Shown here: in pieces, positions 38,756 to 51,149 of the stretch
How positions within the stretch are numbered: position 1 is the stretch's first letter
Layout: every line of letters starts with the position of its first letter
Assembly (NCBI RefSeq): GCF_002735645.1
Contig: NZ_PDZG01000004.1
Location: forward strand, 46,750 to 110,749
Reading direction: 5' to 3'
Source: Iodobacter sp. BJB302
GTDB lineage: Bacteria > Pseudomonadota > Gammaproteobacteria > Burkholderiales > Chitinibacteraceae
DNA length: 64,000 nt
The notes under the pieces: model-generated
What the model was told of the DNA's origin: nothing
Seen by the model: the letters and a program-made list of their open reading frames with translations, nothing else
Database searches by the model: none
Made by a program: the position numbers and the translations under genes

Positions 38756-40204
38756 TTATAGGCTTGGGGCACGGGTGTGCCAGTCGGTCACTTGCTGCAA
38801 CTGATGCGCCGCATTCAGCATTTTGGCTTCAGAGAAATAATTGCCAATCAGCTGCAAGCCCACAGGGCGTCCATTGGCCGCAAAGCCTGCTGGTAAGCTC
38901 ATGCCAGGCAGTCCAGCCAAATTCACCGCCAGCGTATAGATGTCTTCCAAATACATTGCGGTTGGATCGGCATTTTTCTCGCCCAGATTCCACGCAGCAG
39001 TTGGCGCAACAGGGCCTGCAATCAGATCGCAATGCTCAAAAGCAGCCTGGAAATCATTGGCGATAATGCGGCGGATTTTCTGTGCTTGCAGGTAATAAGC
39101 ATCGTAATAACCGTGGCTCAGTACATAAGTACCGGTCAAGATGCGGCGTTTAACTTCTGCACCAAAGCCCTCTGCACGGCTTTTCTCATACATATCCGCA
39201 AGGCCAGAGTATTCCGCAGCGCGATGACCATAACGCACGCCATCAAAGCGGCTCAGATTACTCGAAGCTTCTGCCGGGGCAATCACGTAATATGCTGGAA
39301 TCGACAGCTTGGTATTCGGCAAGCTGACTTCCACAATGGTGGCGCCCAGCTTTTTATATTCGCTGATCGCCGCATCTACTGCGGCGGCCACATCGCTAGC
39401 CAAACCTTCGGCAAAATATTCCTTAGGCAGGCCAATTCTTAAACCAGCCAGCGGCGCGTTTAAATCACGGCTGTAATCTTCTTTAGCGTGCTCAAGCGAG
39501 GTGGAATCACGCTCATCAAAGCCCGCCATCACATTCAGAAGCAATGCGCAGTCTTCAGCGCTTTTACCGATCGGGCCACCTTGATCCAAGGAACTCGCAA
39601 AAGCGATCATGCCAAAGCGGCTAACAATACCGTAAGTAGGCTTAATCCCTGTTACGCCGCAAAATGCCGCAGGCTGACGAATCGAGCCACCGGTATCCGT
39701 TGCCGTAGCAATCGGCGCCAGACGAGCAGCCACAGCCGCAGCCGAGCCACCCGACGAGCCACCCGGTACAGCTAATTTATCCCATGGATTTTTTACCGGG
39801 CCGTAAAAGCTGTTTTCATTGGATGAGCCCATCGCAAACTCATCCATATTGGTGCGGCCTAAGCTCACCAAACCTGCCTTGCGGCAAAGCTCAATCACAT
39901 TGGCGTCGTAAGGCGCAACAAAGTTATCCAGCATTTTGGAGCCACAGCTGGTTTTCCAGCCCTGCTGGCAAAAAATATCTTTTTGCGCAATCGGCACACC
40001 GGTCAGAACACCCGCCTGGCCATTGGCCAGCAGCGCATCAGCGGCTCTTGCTTCGGCAAGGGTTTTATCCTCGTCCAAAGTAATAAAAGCATTCAAGTCC
40101 TGCATGGCTTTAGCGCGTGCTAAATATTCGCTGGCCATTTCAACCGCAGAAATTTCTTTGGCTGCCAGCATGGCCGACAGTTGTTTTACTGATTTTTCTA
40201 TCAT
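38756..40204 (-). CDS. gatA: Asp/Glu-tRNA amidotransferase subunit A
   Basis: A 482-residue amidase-signature glutaminase of the GatCAB complex. The Ser-cisSer-Lys triad region is evident: [10 protein letters not shown] with the catalytic lysine, [17 protein letters not shown], and [15 protein letters not shown]. It releases ammonia from glutamine for transamidation by GatB. It lies 29 bp after gatC. Confidence 0.97.
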   Translation of the reverse strand: MIEKSVKQLSAMLAAKEISAVEMASEYLARAKAMQDLNAFITLDEDKTLAEARAADALLANGQAGVLTGVPIAQKDIFCQQGWKTSCGSKMLDNFVAPYDANVIELCRKAGLVSLGRTNMDEFAMGSSNENSFYGPVKNPWDKLAVPGGSSGGSAAAVAARLAPIATATDTGGSIRQPAAFCGVTGIKPTYGIVSRFGMIAFASSLDQGGPIGKSAEDCALLLNVMAGFDERDSTSLEHAKEDYSRDLNAPLAGLRIGLPKEYFAEGLASDVAAAVDAAISEYKKLGATIVEVSLPNTKLSIPAYYVIAPAEASSNLSRFDGVRYGHRAAEYSGLADMYEKSRAEGFGAEVKRRILTGTYVLSHGYYDAYYLQAQKIRRIIANDFQAAFEHCDLIAGPVAPTAAWNLGEKNADPTAMYLEDIYTLAVNLAGLPGMSLPAGFAANGRPVGLQLIGNYFSEAKMLNAAHQLQQVTDWHTRAPSL

Positions 40205-40233
40205 TATTTTTTAGCGGGGATAATCCCTGCCCC

Positions 40234-40521
40234 TCACTCAATCACTTGCGGAACAAGATATAAGCCAGCTTCAACTGCTGGCGCCACCGCCTGCCATGCT
40301 TCGCGACGATCGGGCTCACGCGCCACATCGTCACGCAAACGCAGCATCACATCCTGCGCATGCGCCATCGGCTCGATACCTGTGGTATCGACGGCACGCA
40401 TTTCTTCAATCAAAGTAAGAATTTGGTTTAACTGGCCTTGGGTAGCCGCTAATTCATCACCGGTCACCGCGATGCGGGACAAGCGGGCGATGCGCGCTAC
40501 ATCTTCAATAGACAGGGACAT
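40234..40521 (-). CDS. gatC: Asp/Glu-tRNA amidotransferase subunit C
   Basis: A 95-residue small subunit that wraps around GatA and GatB. It starts [19 protein letters not shown] and ends FxxVPQVIE-like (LYLVPQVIE). The start at 40521 was chosen over an open extension of 24 codons because it matches the family N-terminus. First gene of the operon, divergent from mreB. Confidence 0.93.
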   Translation of the reverse strand: MSLSIEDVARIARLSRIAVTGDELAATQGQLNQILTLIEEMRAVDTTGIEPMAHAQDVMLRLRDDVAREPDRREAWQAVAPAVEAGLYLVPQVIE

Positions 40522-41990
<1,469 letters not shown>

Positions 41991-42044
41991 GCGCTCATCG
42001 TGAGGCGGCAAGTCGTATGAAATAGCGATTTGCGATAAAACACA

Positions 42045-42080
42045 CGCAAGCCACCCGCTCAAAGGGGTGGTTTGCGTTTT
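42045..42080 (+). terminator. mreB-mreC attenuator/terminator
   Basis: CGCAAGCCACCC pairs with GGGTGGTTTGCG (one G-T) and is followed by TTTT, within the 122-bp mreB-mreC gap. It would limit read-through into mreCD-mrdA-rodA. Confidence 0.75.
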
Positions 42081-42112
42081 ACTTAGCTTTTGAGAAACAT
42101 CGGCCGTCTTTC

Positions 42113-43003
42113 ATGCAAGCCTCTCAGCCCGCCTTTTTTAAGCAGGGACCCAAACCGCTGACGCGGTTTTTCCTGTTTTCTGTCCTGTCTGTTAGTTTGA
42201 TAGTAGGGGACGCCAACTATAAGATGCTCGGGCCTGTCCGCCAGCAGCTATCTGTCCTGCTTTATCCTTTGCAATGGCTGGTCACCGCGCCATTCGAGGT
42301 ACTCAGAGACACCAGCACCTTTTTATCAAGACAAGCTGAGCTACTGGGAGAAAACCGTAAACTGCACGATGCCCAGCTCTTAGCCAGTGTCAACGCGATG
42401 AAATTAAAATCACTGGAAGCAGAAAACGCCCGCCTAAGGCAGCTCAACAGTGTTCAGGCCAGCCAGCCCAGCCAGCTTACAGAAATCCTCTACAATGGCC
42501 GCGATCCGTTTACCGCCCGCCTGATTGTCGATCGGGGTGAAAGAGCAAAGATCCGCGAAGGGCAAATTGTTACAGATGCCAGCGGTGTGGTGGGCCAGGT
42601 GGTCCGGGTGCAATCAATGACCAGCGAAGTGCGGCTTATTTCTGATCGTAATCATATGGTGCCCGTGCAAATTGAGCGCAATCAGTTGCGTACGGTGATT
42701 TATGGAATGGGCCGTGGTTTACCGCTTGAAATTCGCAATATGTCGTCTAATTCAGAAATAAAAGAAGGCGATATTCTGATTACTTCAGGTATTGATGGTT
42801 TATATCCTCCAGGATTACCTGTAGCCAAAGTGCAAAAAATCGAACGCAATACCGGCAATGCCTTTGCCCGCATTTATTGCACCCCTCTGGCGGGTATTGA
42901 GCAACATCGCTTCTTACTTATTTTAGATCACAATCAAGCCGCTGCCCCTTATCCAGCCAATGCTTCGGAAACGGCTGGGGCCAAGAAAAAGAAGGGTCGC
43001 TAA
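42113..43003 (+). CDS. mreC: rod shape-determining protein MreC
   Basis: A 296-residue bitopic inner-membrane protein. One N-terminal membrane segment (about residues 17-34), a coiled coil (about 60-105, ending KSLEAENARLRQL), then the beta-rich periplasmic domain with VIVDRGERAKIREGQ-like and VRLISDRNHMVPVQI. It links MreB to PBP2-RodA. Its stop overlaps the mreD start by one base. Confidence 0.95.
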   Translation: MQASQPAFFKQGPKPLTRFFLFSVLSVSLIVGDANYKMLGPVRQQLSVLLYPLQWLVTAPFEVLRDTSTFLSRQAELLGENRKLHDAQLLASVNAMKLKSLEAENARLRQLNSVQASQPSQLTEILYNGRDPFTARLIVDRGERAKIREGQIVTDASGVVGQVVRVQSMTSEVRLISDRNHMVPVQIERNQLRTVIYGMGRGLPLEIRNMSSNSEIKEGDILITSGIDGLYPPGLPVAKVQKIERNTGNAFARIYCTPLAGIEQHRFLLILDHNQAAAPYPANASETAGAKKKKGR

Positions 43004-43509
43004 TGCCTGTTTCACGCCAATTACTTCGCCCGGTCAGCAGTGGTTTCATCCTGCTGACCTTTGTTCTGTCGCTTGCCATTAATCTTTTGCCCTGGCAGGC
43101 AGGCCTGATCGGCTTTGCACCGGATTTTGTCGCATTATTCATTATCTACTGGACGCTCAACCAGCCCCGCCGCGTGGGTGTGGGCTGGGCCTTTTTTCTA
43201 GGGCTCTTAATGGATGTGGCCGACGGGAATATTCTTGGCCAGCATGCACTCGCCTATACCGTGATCGCCTACCTTACGCTGGCACGTCAGCGCCAGCTGG
43301 CCGTTTTCCCATTTTGGCAGCAGGCTTTTGTTGCCTTAGCACTGATGTTATCCGGGCAGACGCTGATGCTGGCCCTGCGTACTGCGATGGGTGCACCTTT
43401 TCCTGGCTGGGCCTATTTTGCAGGGTGTTTTGTTGCTGCATTTATCTGGCCCCCCCTTTCCAATATTCTGCTCTCTCATCAACGCAGACCGACGACTGAA
43501 GAACTATGA
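43003..43509 (+). CDS. mreD: rod shape-determining protein MreD
   Basis: A 168-residue inner-membrane protein with about five hydrophobic helices. FAPDFVALFIIYWTLNQPRRVGVGWAF and FLGLLMDVADGNILGQHAL are typical. It belongs to the elongasome core. Its stop overlaps the mrdA start as ATGA. Confidence 0.93.
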   Translation: MPVSRQLLRPVSSGFILLTFVLSLAINLLPWQAGLIGFAPDFVALFIIYWTLNQPRRVGVGWAFFLGLLMDVADGNILGQHALAYTVIAYLTLARQRQLAVFPFWQQAFVALALMLSGQTLMLALRTAMGAPFPGWAYFAGCFVAAFIWPPLSNILLSHQRRPTTEEL

Positions 43510-45428
43510 GCCGCGGCGAACTTAAAAATCAGCATCGAGAGCGATACGCTTTCCAGCTGCGAATCATCGCGGCTGCTCTTTTTGTTTTATCTCTTTTTTC
43601 CCTGCTGTTTGGCCGTTTTTTTTGGCTGCAAGCAGTTCAGCACGATAAATACATGACGCTGGCCGAGCAAAACCGAATTTCTCTCGTGCCTATTCCGCCA
43701 TCGCGCGGCATTATCCGCGACAGAAACGGCGTTATTCTGGCGCATAATTTTTCTGCTTATACGCTGGAAATCACCCCTTCCAAACAGGCTAATCTGGAAG
43801 AAACAATCGAGCAGCTATCCGGCATTATCGAAATCACCGCCAAAGATAAACGCCGCTTTAAAAAGCTGCGTGATGAAACACGTGATTTTGAAACGCTGCC
43901 TATCCGCACCCGTTTAAGCGATGAAGAAGTCGCCCGCTTTGCGGCCAACAGCTACCGCTTTCCCGGCGTAGAAATTAAAGCGCGTTTATTCAGACATTAC
44001 CCATTAGGCGAAATCGCCAGCCATTTAATTGGCTATATTGGCCGAATCAATACCAAAGATTTAGAACAACTCGATGAAGATGGTGTTGCCGCCAATTACC
44101 GTGGCACCGATCATTTAGGCAAAATTGGGATTGAGCAAAGCTACGAGCAGCAATTACATGGCAAAACCGGCTTTGAAGAAGTTGAAATTGATTCCGGTGG
44201 ACGGGCCGTGCGCACCTTACGCCGCACGCCGCCTGTGCCCGGCAGTGATCTTACGCTGTCTGTCGATATTAAATTGCAAAAAGTAGTAGAAGATTTATTT
44301 GATAAGCGCCGCGGCTCATTAGTGGCAATTGATCCTAAAACCGGCGGCTTATTAGCCATGGTTTCCAAGCCGGGCTTTGATCCCAATTTATTTGTGGATG
44401 GAATTGATCCATTAAACTGGAATGAGCTCAATACCTCGATTGATAAACCTTTGCTCAACCGGGCGATTCGAGGCGAATATCCTCCAGGTTCAACCTTTAA
44501 ACCCTTTATGGCTTTAGCTGCCCTCGAAGGGGATTTCCCGCTGACACGGCAAACCATCAGCGATCCCGGCTATTTTATGTATGGCAATAATAAATTCCGC
44601 GATTCACATGCCGGTGGTTATGGCTCAATGAGTTTTGACCGCTCGATTGTGGTATCCAGCGACACCTATTTCTACCAGCTTGCCGTACAAATGGGCATCG
44701 ACAATATCGCCAGATTTATGAGCACGCTTGATTTTGGCAGCCCGACCGGTGTAGACCTGAATGGCGAACGCCCTGGTGTTTTGCCCAGCCCGGAATGGAA
44801 GAAAAAACGCTTTAAAACCCCCGCCACGCAAAAATGGTATTCAGGCGAAACCGTTTCGATTGGGATTGGCCAGGGTTATAACAGCTACACGCCGATGCAA
44901 ATGGCCCATGCAACCGCCACGCTGGCTAATCGCGGCGTAATGTTCCGCCCGCACGCCGTTGGCAAAATTATTGATCCCATCACCGGTATCGTAAAAATTG
45001 TAGAGCCACAGCCCGTCAAAACCATGACCTGGAAAAGTGAGAATACAGAGCGGGTGATCCGGGGTATGGAAGGGGTGATCCGCGAAGGAACCGGAGCACG
45101 TACTTTTGCTGGAGCAAATTATATTGCCGCAGGTAAAACCGGTACGGCGCAGGTATATAGCCTGAAAGGCAGTAAATATAATAAAAACATCAGCGAGCGT
45201 TTACGCGATCACTCTTGGTTTATTGTTTTTGCCCCGGCAGACAAGCCGACCATTGCACTCGCCGTTATTGTAGAAAACGGGGGTTTTGGCGCGCAGGCAG
45301 CAGCTCCGATTGCAAGACAGGCGCTGGATTTTTATCTTACCGGCAAAATGCCTGCCATCCCCAAAGCGGCAGCCAGCAGCGCTGCTCCTCAGGCAGCAAG
45401 CAGCACAGAGGAGATCATCGGTGATTAA
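43506..45428 (+). CDS. mrdA: peptidoglycan transpeptidase PBP2
   Basis: A 640-residue class B penicillin-binding protein for cell elongation. An N-terminal membrane anchor (about 21-41), a pedestal domain with PSRGIIRDRNG, and a transpeptidase domain with catalytic S329 (PPGSTFKP), SSD, and KTGTAQ. The C-terminal tail is Ala/Ser-rich. It pairs with RodA, whose GTG start lies within its last codons. Confidence 0.96.
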   Translation: MSRGELKNQHRERYAFQLRIIAAALFVLSLFSLLFGRFFWLQAVQHDKYMTLAEQNRISLVPIPPSRGIIRDRNGVILAHNFSAYTLEITPSKQANLEETIEQLSGIIEITAKDKRRFKKLRDETRDFETLPIRTRLSDEEVARFAANSYRFPGVEIKARLFRHYPLGEIASHLIGYIGRINTKDLEQLDEDGVAANYRGTDHLGKIGIEQSYEQQLHGKTGFEEVEIDSGGRAVRTLRRTPPVPGSDLTLSVDIKLQKVVEDLFDKRRGSLVAIDPKTGGLLAMVSKPGFDPNLFVDGIDPLNWNELNTSIDKPLLNRAIRGEYPPGSTFKPFMALAALEGDFPLTRQTISDPGYFMYGNNKFRDSHAGGYGSMSFDRSIVVSSDTYFYQLAVQMGIDNIARFMSTLDFGSPTGVDLNGERPGVLPSPEWKKKRFKTPATQKWYSGETVSIGIGQGYNSYTPMQMAHATATLANRGVMFRPHAVGKIIDPITGIVKIVEPQPVKTMTWKSENTERVIRGMEGVIREGTGARTFAGANYIAAGKTGTAQVYSLKGSKYNKNISERLRDHSWFIVFAPADKPTIALAVIVENGGFGAQAAAPIARQALDFYLTGKMPAIPKAAASSAAPQAASSTEEIIGD

Positions 45429-46533
45429 GCATCTTTGGGGTCGCTTTATCCGGCCAATTGATCCTTGGCTTTTGCTGTTTACCATTTTGGTGCTTATTCT
45501 TTCCACGATTTTGTTGTTTTCTGCGTCCAACCGCGATCTGGACATGATCATCAACAAAATCACCTTTATGGGCATCGCCCTGACGGTAATGTGGCTGGTC
45601 GCCAATACCTCTCAGCAAACCCTGATTCGCCTCGCCGTACCGGCTTATGTGGTGGGTTTACTGCTGCTGATTGCCGTGGCGCTCTTTGGTGATATCAGCC
45701 ACGGCGCACGCCGCTGGCTGCATATTGGGGTCACAAAAATTCAGCCTTCAGAGCTGATGAAGCTAGCCTTACCCATGATGCTGGCATGGTACTTTCATCA
45801 CTTTGAAACCAGCATCCGCTGGAAACACTACCTGTTTGCGGCCTTGCTGATGATTGTGCCGGTTGGCCTGATTATGAAACAGCCCGACCTAGGCACCAGC
45901 CTGCTGATTGCATCCTCCGGTTTTTATGTGCTGTTTTTTGCCGGCTTATCATGGAAGTTTATCGGCCTGATGGGGGCAGCAGGCGGCGGGCTGGCCTATG
46001 TGGTGATGCACTGGAATTTATGTATCAATATCCTGCACGAATACCAATGCCGCCGTGTTGCCACCATGCTTGATCCCATGCAAGATCCGCTGGGGGCCGG
46101 CTACCATATTATTCAGGGCACAATTGCGATTGGCTCGGGTGGAATCTTTGGTAAAGGCTGGCTGAACGGCACACAAACCCATCTGGATTTTATTCCGGAG
46201 CGCACCACGGACTTTATCTTTGCCGTGTTTGGCGAGGAATTTGGCCTTTTGGGTAATGCCATCCTGTTAATTTTATATTTGCTGCTGATTGGCCGCGGTT
46301 TAATTATTGCCAATAACGCCTCAACCCAGTTTGGGCGTTTATTAGCCGGGGCGATTACGCTGACATTTTTCACCTACGCTTTCGTTAATATGGGCATGGT
46401 TTCCGGGATTTTGCCCGTGGTGGGCGTTCCCCTGCCACTGGTCTCTTATGGCGGCACATCGATGGTGTCGCTGCTGACCGGCTTTGGCCTTTTAATGAGT
46501 GTGCAGGGTGATCGTAAGTTGATGAAATCATGA
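45421..46533 (+). CDS. rodA: peptidoglycan glycosyltransferase RodA
   Basis: A 370-residue SEDS-family polymerase with about ten membrane helices. Diagnostic stretches are GARRWLHIGVTKIQPSELMKL, KQPDLGTSLL, ERTTDFIFAVFGEEFG and VPLPLVSYGGTSMV. Start is GTG 45421, with GGAG 8 nt upstream, overlapping the mrdA stop; the frame is open further upstream inside mrdA, but that is not used. Its stop overlaps rlpA as ATGA. Confidence 0.96.
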   Translation: MIKHLWGRFIRPIDPWLLLFTILVLILSTILLFSASNRDLDMIINKITFMGIALTVMWLVANTSQQTLIRLAVPAYVVGLLLLIAVALFGDISHGARRWLHIGVTKIQPSELMKLALPMMLAWYFHHFETSIRWKHYLFAALLMIVPVGLIMKQPDLGTSLLIASSGFYVLFFAGLSWKFIGLMGAAGGGLAYVVMHWNLCINILHEYQCRRVATMLDPMQDPLGAGYHIIQGTIAIGSGGIFGKGWLNGTQTHLDFIPERTTDFIFAVFGEEFGLLGNAILLILYLLLIGRGLIIANNASTQFGRLLAGAITLTFFTYAFVNMGMVSGILPVVGVPLPLVSYGGTSMVSLLTGFGLLMSVQGDRKLMKS

Positions 46534-47465
46534 AGCTGACACATTATTCACCGCTGATTGCTGCCCTCCTGCTGGCGGCCTGCAGCACTACACCTCTGCC
46601 CCCTGCCCAGACAAGCAAGCCCTTGCCTGTTAATTTACCTCCGGGCCCGACTACGCCGCCACAGTACAGCTGTAACTACTCGGCCAAAGGCGGCGGTGCT
46701 TTTTACAAAGACGATGGCCCGATGGATTCGTTTCCATCAGGGATAGATCTGATCCCCGAGCCTTTGCCACGCTGGGAGCCCCTGCACCGCTGGGCAAATA
46801 ACCCATATACCGTGCTGGGGCAGAATTTCACCCCACTGCCACGGCCTGGCGAATTAAAACAACGCGGCACTGCATCCTGGTATGGGCGTAAATTTCACGG
46901 GCAAAAAACATCGACTGGTGAAATCTACGATATGTTCGCCATTACGGCAGCGCATCCTACCTTGCCCATCCCATCGTATGCCCGCGTCACCAATGTAAAA
47001 AATGGCCGCAGCATTATTGTGCGCGTTAACGACAGGGGGCCGTTTTTGCATGGCCGCGTGATGGATCTGTCTTTTCTTGCAGCCTGCCGCCTGGGCTACA
47101 CCATGGAAGGCAGCGCCGAAGTAGAGGTTGAAAGCTTACTCGCCAGCGACACGCCAGGCAGTGTGGCCGCAGCCGTTCAGCCCGTGATTGCAGCCAAACC
47201 CAAACCCGTCAGCATTCCGCTGGCCAATGCAGGTAATGGCGCAATCTACTTGCAGCTCGGCGCATTTGGCTCTTTAGCCAATGCCGAAAACTTCCGCAAT
47301 CACTTATCCAGCCAGCTGGACAGCGACTCAAACAAGCTGCTGATTCAGACCATAGGCCAGCTTCACCGGGTAAGGCTTGGCCCCTACCCTGACAGAAAAA
47401 GCGCCGAACTGGCAGCCGCCAGAATCAGTGGCGATTACCAGCTGCCCGCCGTGCTCAGCCACTAA
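46530..47465 (+). CDS. rlpA: septal ring lytic transglycosylase RlpA
   Basis: A 311-residue lipoprotein. Lipobox LLAAC gives lipidated C18; the double-psi beta-barrel domain (about 105-200) has GTASWYGRKFHGQKTSTGE and VRVNDRGPF with the catalytic Asp; the C-terminal SPOR domain (about 235-305) binds denuded septal glycan. It ends the mre-mrd operon, as in many proteobacteria. Confidence 0.94.
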   Translation: MKLTHYSPLIAALLLAACSTTPLPPAQTSKPLPVNLPPGPTTPPQYSCNYSAKGGGAFYKDDGPMDSFPSGIDLIPEPLPRWEPLHRWANNPYTVLGQNFTPLPRPGELKQRGTASWYGRKFHGQKTSTGEIYDMFAITAAHPTLPIPSYARVTNVKNGRSIIVRVNDRGPFLHGRVMDLSFLAACRLGYTMEGSAEVEVESLLASDTPGSVAAAVQPVIAAKPKPVSIPLANAGNGAIYLQLGAFGSLANAENFRNHLSSQLDSDSNKLLIQTIGQLHRVRLGPYPDRKSAELAAARISGDYQLPAVLSH

Positions 47466-47468
47466 ACC

Positions 47469-47529
47469 AGCCAGCGCACTGCGCTGGCTCCATCAGCAAG
47501 TTCAAAAGGACCAGCGCACAGCGCGCTGG
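47469..47529. repeat. two REP-like hairpins after rlpA
   Basis: AGCCAGCGC-ACT-GCGCTGGCT (47469-47489) and CCAGCGC-ACAGC-GCGCTGG (47511-47529) are related palindromes arranged in tandem right after the rlpA stop. They could stabilise or end the operon mRNA. The remaining 47530-47705 shows nothing else clear. Confidence 0.6.
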
Positions 47530-47705
47530 CTCCGTCTGCCCTGCACAGGCTGATTTATATTGCCTATAACAAAGTCATTACCCAGCCCAAGCTTAAGTAG
47601 ATCACTTTACATTAAGCCTGTTTTAGTCGATGGGATAATGTGCCGCGATTTCCCCCTTAAGCTCAGCGCTTTAATTTTTATTTTGTATTTATTTAAGGTG
47701 ACTGT

Positions 47706-50700
47706 GTGTCTCATCCTCAAGCGGCATCCTCTCCCGATGCCGAACACTCTTTTGAGCAGATTCGCCGTTTATTGATTGTGCTTTCCAGCTCTATCTTTAT
47801 TTTTACGATTACCGCAGTCAGCTGGTCTGTTTACCGGGACTATAAAGACACTTTACACAGCAGCGAAAAAGAAATTCTGACCATGGCGCGGGCCATTGAT
47901 GAGCACTTAAGCCGCAGCATGGAAAACAGCCTGCAGGGGCTGTATAAAATTCAAAACGATGATATTTTTCAAAGCTGCCTTGCCGCCAGAAATGAGCCCT
48001 GCCTCTACGCTTTTCTAAGCCGCCAGCTCAGCCAGTACCCCCAGCTCAGCACCTTTGCAGCGGCCGATTCGCAAGGCAATATCACGGCATCCACCCTGCA
48101 ACACCCCGCTCCCGAGCATAATATTTCTCAGTCAATGAGCTTTAGCGCCCCAAAAATGCAGCCACAGGCGCGCTTTTATATTGCTGAGCAGCAGGCAGAC
48201 CCCAGCGGTAACCTCGATATTATTCCTCTGGTTCGCCCCTTAATTGATAAACAAGGCCAATTTAATGGCGTATTAATTGCAGGCATTAACCCTGGCTATT
48301 TTGAGCGCTTCTATTCATCACTCAGCCAGAGAAAAGGCATTGTTATTCGTTTATTCAGGGATGATGGCATTTCTCTTACCAGCTTTCCGCATAACGATCG
48401 GGATGTAGGCCGGGATATATCAGGCAAAGAATTTTTTGGCGATCATTTTGCGCGTAAAGAAAGTGGCCTCTTTACTGAGCACAGCCAGGTTGAACAAATG
48501 ACACGCATTTTTGGCTGGCGATATCTGGAGCAATGGCATCTTGGTATTTCGGTAGGCATAGATAAAGACGAAGCATTACGCTCATGGAAAAACGAAAGCC
48601 TGCTTAATGTTGGCATTACTTTTTTAATGCTGCTCTTTGGCGCGCTTCTGCTCGTTTATGTATTTCGCCAGTTATCACGTTTAGAAAAAACCGAAGCAGA
48701 TCTTTATCTCACCAAAGTCGCAGTAGAGCATGGTGCGGATATGGCCATCTGGCTGGATGCCATGGGCCGCATCCGCTATGTGAATACCACTGCATGTACC
48801 CGGCTGGGTTATAGCGAATCCGAGCTGCTTTCTATGCAATTGCGCGATATTAACCCCACATTCAGCCCAGATTACTGGCTTAAATTCTGGCAGAAATTAA
48901 AGACCCATAAACATTTAAGAGATGAAATTTCACTTAAAGCGCGTAATGGAAGCAGCATTCCTACCGAGATCAACTCTAATTTTATTGTCTTTAAAAAGCT
49001 GGAATTCAATTGCGCTGTCGTCCGGGATATCTCCGAGCGCCGTCTGGCTGAGCTTGCCATTATTAAAAGTGAGCAACAGCTGCGGCTGGCCCTGGAAGCC
49101 TCAAATACAGGCTTATTTGATATGCAGATGACTGGCGATCAAACCGCCATTACCAGCCCTGAATATGACAGGCTGCTGGGCTTAAAACCCGGGGATGAAA
49201 GCTTTAAAAAATGGCAGGCACAGGTTCATCCTGATGATAAAGAACAATCGCTGGCCCATTTTCAGCAATATTTAAAAGGCGAAGCGCCGCAATTAATCAG
49301 CGAATATCGCCGTAAAACACAGTCTGGAGAATACCGCTGGTTTCAATCACGCGGTAAATTTGTCGCATTTGATTCCATTGGCAAGCCTACCCGCATTATT
49401 GGCACCATGACCGATATTACCGAGCGCAAAGAAGCCCAGGAGCGCATCGTTGAATTAGCGAATTTCGATTCAGTCACAGGCTTGGCTAATCGCAATTTAC
49501 TGCGCGATGAACTCAGGCTTGCGCTTGCCTCAGCAGAGCGTAATCAGCAAAACTTAGCGGTTTTCTTTTTGGATTTAGATCGTTTTAAAACCATTAATGA
49601 CTCCTTGGGCCATGCCGCAGGAGATGCTGTTTTGGCTCAGGTGGCGAACCGCTTTAAAAAACTAATAAGCCCGGGCGATATTCTGGCGAGATTAGGCGGG
49701 GATGAATTTGTCATTGTACTGACCAATATCTCTCATTCCCTGATTGCCGGGTCCATTGCAGAAGCTATTTTGGCTTCCTTTGCCAAACCCTTTGAATTAG
49801 AGGCCGGGCATTTCTCAACCTCTACCTCTATTGGTATCAGTATTTATCCTGAAGACGGCACAACAGCAGATGATTTAATTCGCAACGCCGATGTGGCTAT
49901 GTTTCAGGCAAAAGCACAGGGGCGCAGCAATTTTCAATATTTCACGCCTGAAATGAATGCCCGTGCTTCTGAAAGGCTGGAGCTGGAAACCAGCATGCGC
50001 ACCGCGCTGCTTAATAATGAGTTTATTCTTTATTACCAGCCACAGCTCAGCCTTAAAGATGGAACAATCATTGGTGCAGAAGCACTTATTCGCTGGAATC
50101 ACCCTAAGCATGGGCTGATATCGCCCACTAAATTTATACCCATTGCAGAAGAAAGCCGTTTAATTATCCCGATTGGCAATTGGGTATTAAAAGAAGCCTG
50201 CCGCCAGGCTGCTGTATGGCAATCGATGGGATTAGCCCCGATTAATATGGCGGTGAATTTATCCCCCCATCAGTTACACCAGGCTAATTTCTTAGAAATC
50301 ATTACCTCGGCCTTAAATGATGCCGCACTCGATGCCCGCCATCTGGAATTAGAAGTAACCGAATCAGTGATTATGCAGGAGGTTAAACAAGTGATGTCTA
50401 CCCTGCATGGTATTAAACAGCTTGGCGTAAAGCTGTCTTTAGATGATTTTGGAACGGGTTATTCCAGCCTGAGCTATTTAAAACAATTTGCATTTAATAA
50501 GCTAAAAATAGACCAGAGTTTTGTACGGGATGCCTGCAGCAATAATAATGATGCTGCAATTGTATTAGCCATTATTGGTCTGGGGCAAACACTGGGAATG
50601 GATGTACTGGCAGAAGGCGTAGAAACACGCGAACAACTGGCATTTTTAAAACAAACACAAACCGCATCAATTCAGGGTTTCTTATTTAGTAAACCTGTTA

Positions 50701-50753
50701 CTGCAGCGGCGTTTGAAGAAATGCTGATAAGCAATAAAAAATTAGCGCTGTAA
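47706..50753 (+). CDS. membrane sensor with PAS, GGDEF and EAL domains (c-di-GMP turnover)
   Basis: A 1015-residue protein starting at GTG 47706 (AAGG upstream). Order: membrane helix (about 22-42), periplasmic Cache-like sensor (about 43-305), second helix (about 306-325), PAS (about 335-450), PAS with PAC-like end (about 455-575), GGDEF with intact R-L-GGDEF (G664) and EAL (E792-A-L, then [11 protein letters not shown]). Both catalytic signatures look active, so it may make and degrade c-di-GMP; which dominates cannot be read. Input ligand unknown. It stands alone with a shared terminator. Confidence 0.93.
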   Translation: MSHPQAASSPDAEHSFEQIRRLLIVLSSSIFIFTITAVSWSVYRDYKDTLHSSEKEILTMARAIDEHLSRSMENSLQGLYKIQNDDIFQSCLAARNEPCLYAFLSRQLSQYPQLSTFAAADSQGNITASTLQHPAPEHNISQSMSFSAPKMQPQARFYIAEQQADPSGNLDIIPLVRPLIDKQGQFNGVLIAGINPGYFERFYSSLSQRKGIVIRLFRDDGISLTSFPHNDRDVGRDISGKEFFGDHFARKESGLFTEHSQVEQMTRIFGWRYLEQWHLGISVGIDKDEALRSWKNESLLNVGITFLMLLFGALLLVYVFRQLSRLEKTEADLYLTKVAVEHGADMAIWLDAMGRIRYVNTTACTRLGYSESELLSMQLRDINPTFSPDYWLKFWQKLKTHKHLRDEISLKARNGSSIPTEINSNFIVFKKLEFNCAVVRDISERRLAELAIIKSEQQLRLALEASNTGLFDMQMTGDQTAITSPEYDRLLGLKPGDESFKKWQAQVHPDDKEQSLAHFQQYLKGEAPQLISEYRRKTQSGEYRWFQSRGKFVAFDSIGKPTRIIGTMTDITERKEAQERIVELANFDSVTGLANRNLLRDELRLALASAERNQQNLAVFFLDLDRFKTINDSLGHAAGDAVLAQVANRFKKLISPGDILARLGGDEFVIVLTNISHSLIAGSIAEAILASFAKPFELEAGHFSTSTSIGISIYPEDGTTADDLIRNADVAMFQAKAQGRSNFQYFTPEMNARASERLELETSMRTALLNNEFILYYQPQLSLKDGTIIGAEALIRWNHPKHGLISPTKFIPIAEESRLIIPIGNWVLKEACRQAAVWQSMGLAPINMAVNLSPHQLHQANFLEIITSALNDAALDARHLELEVTESVIMQEVKQVMSTLHGIKQLGVKLSLDDFGTGYSSLSYLKQFAFNKLKIDQSFVRDACSNNNDAAIVLAIIGLGQTLGMDVLAEGVETREQLAFLKQTQTASIQGFLFSKPVTAAAFEEMLISNKKLAL

Positions 50754-50787
50754 AAAAAGCCGGGCTTAATCACCCGGCATTTTTTTA
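50752..50787. terminator. bidirectional terminator
   Basis: AAAAAAAGCCGGG, loop, CCCGGCATTTTTTT between the convergent GGDEF/EAL gene and the acyl-CoA-binding protein gene; it overlaps both stop codons' neighbourhoods and serves both strands. Confidence 0.9.
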
Positions 50788-51051
50788 TTCGTCGTTTGCT
50801 TTTAATTCTGTAACCAGATCAATATATTTTTGTTTGGCTTCGTCGCCACTCATACCTTTTAGTTCTGACCATGCATCAAACTTGGCACGGGCCACAAACT
50901 GAATTGCTGACGGGCGATCGCCTGTTGCATCACCTTCCGCTGCTTGCTTAAACAAAGAATAAAGCTTGAGCTTCGTTGCCACATCAGGCGCATCGTTTAA
51001 TTTAACCACATCATCTTGCGCGGTTTGAAACAGGGAAGCGAGATCAGACAT
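50785..51051 (-). CDS. acyl-CoA-binding protein
   Basis: An 88-residue ACBP-fold protein, the family best known from eukaryotes and present in some proteobacteria. Diagnostic residues are LKLYSLFKQAAEGDATGDRP and KFDAWSELKGMSGDEAKQKYIDLV. It would bind long-chain acyl-CoA in the cytoplasm. The start at 51051 has GGAG 6 nt upstream. It is an independent gene 98 bp after pyrC'. Confidence 0.92.
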   Translation of the reverse strand: MSDLASLFQTAQDDVVKLNDAPDVATKLKLYSLFKQAAEGDATGDRPSAIQFVARAKFDAWSELKGMSGDEAKQKYIDLVTELKANDE

Positions 51052-51149
51052 TGTGTTCTCCAAAGAAGGCTAAAACGATCGTTTTAATAAGGCAAAAGTA
51101 TAGCCCGTGCGCTAGGATAAACCAAGCAACACGGGCTTGTTGATATCCC

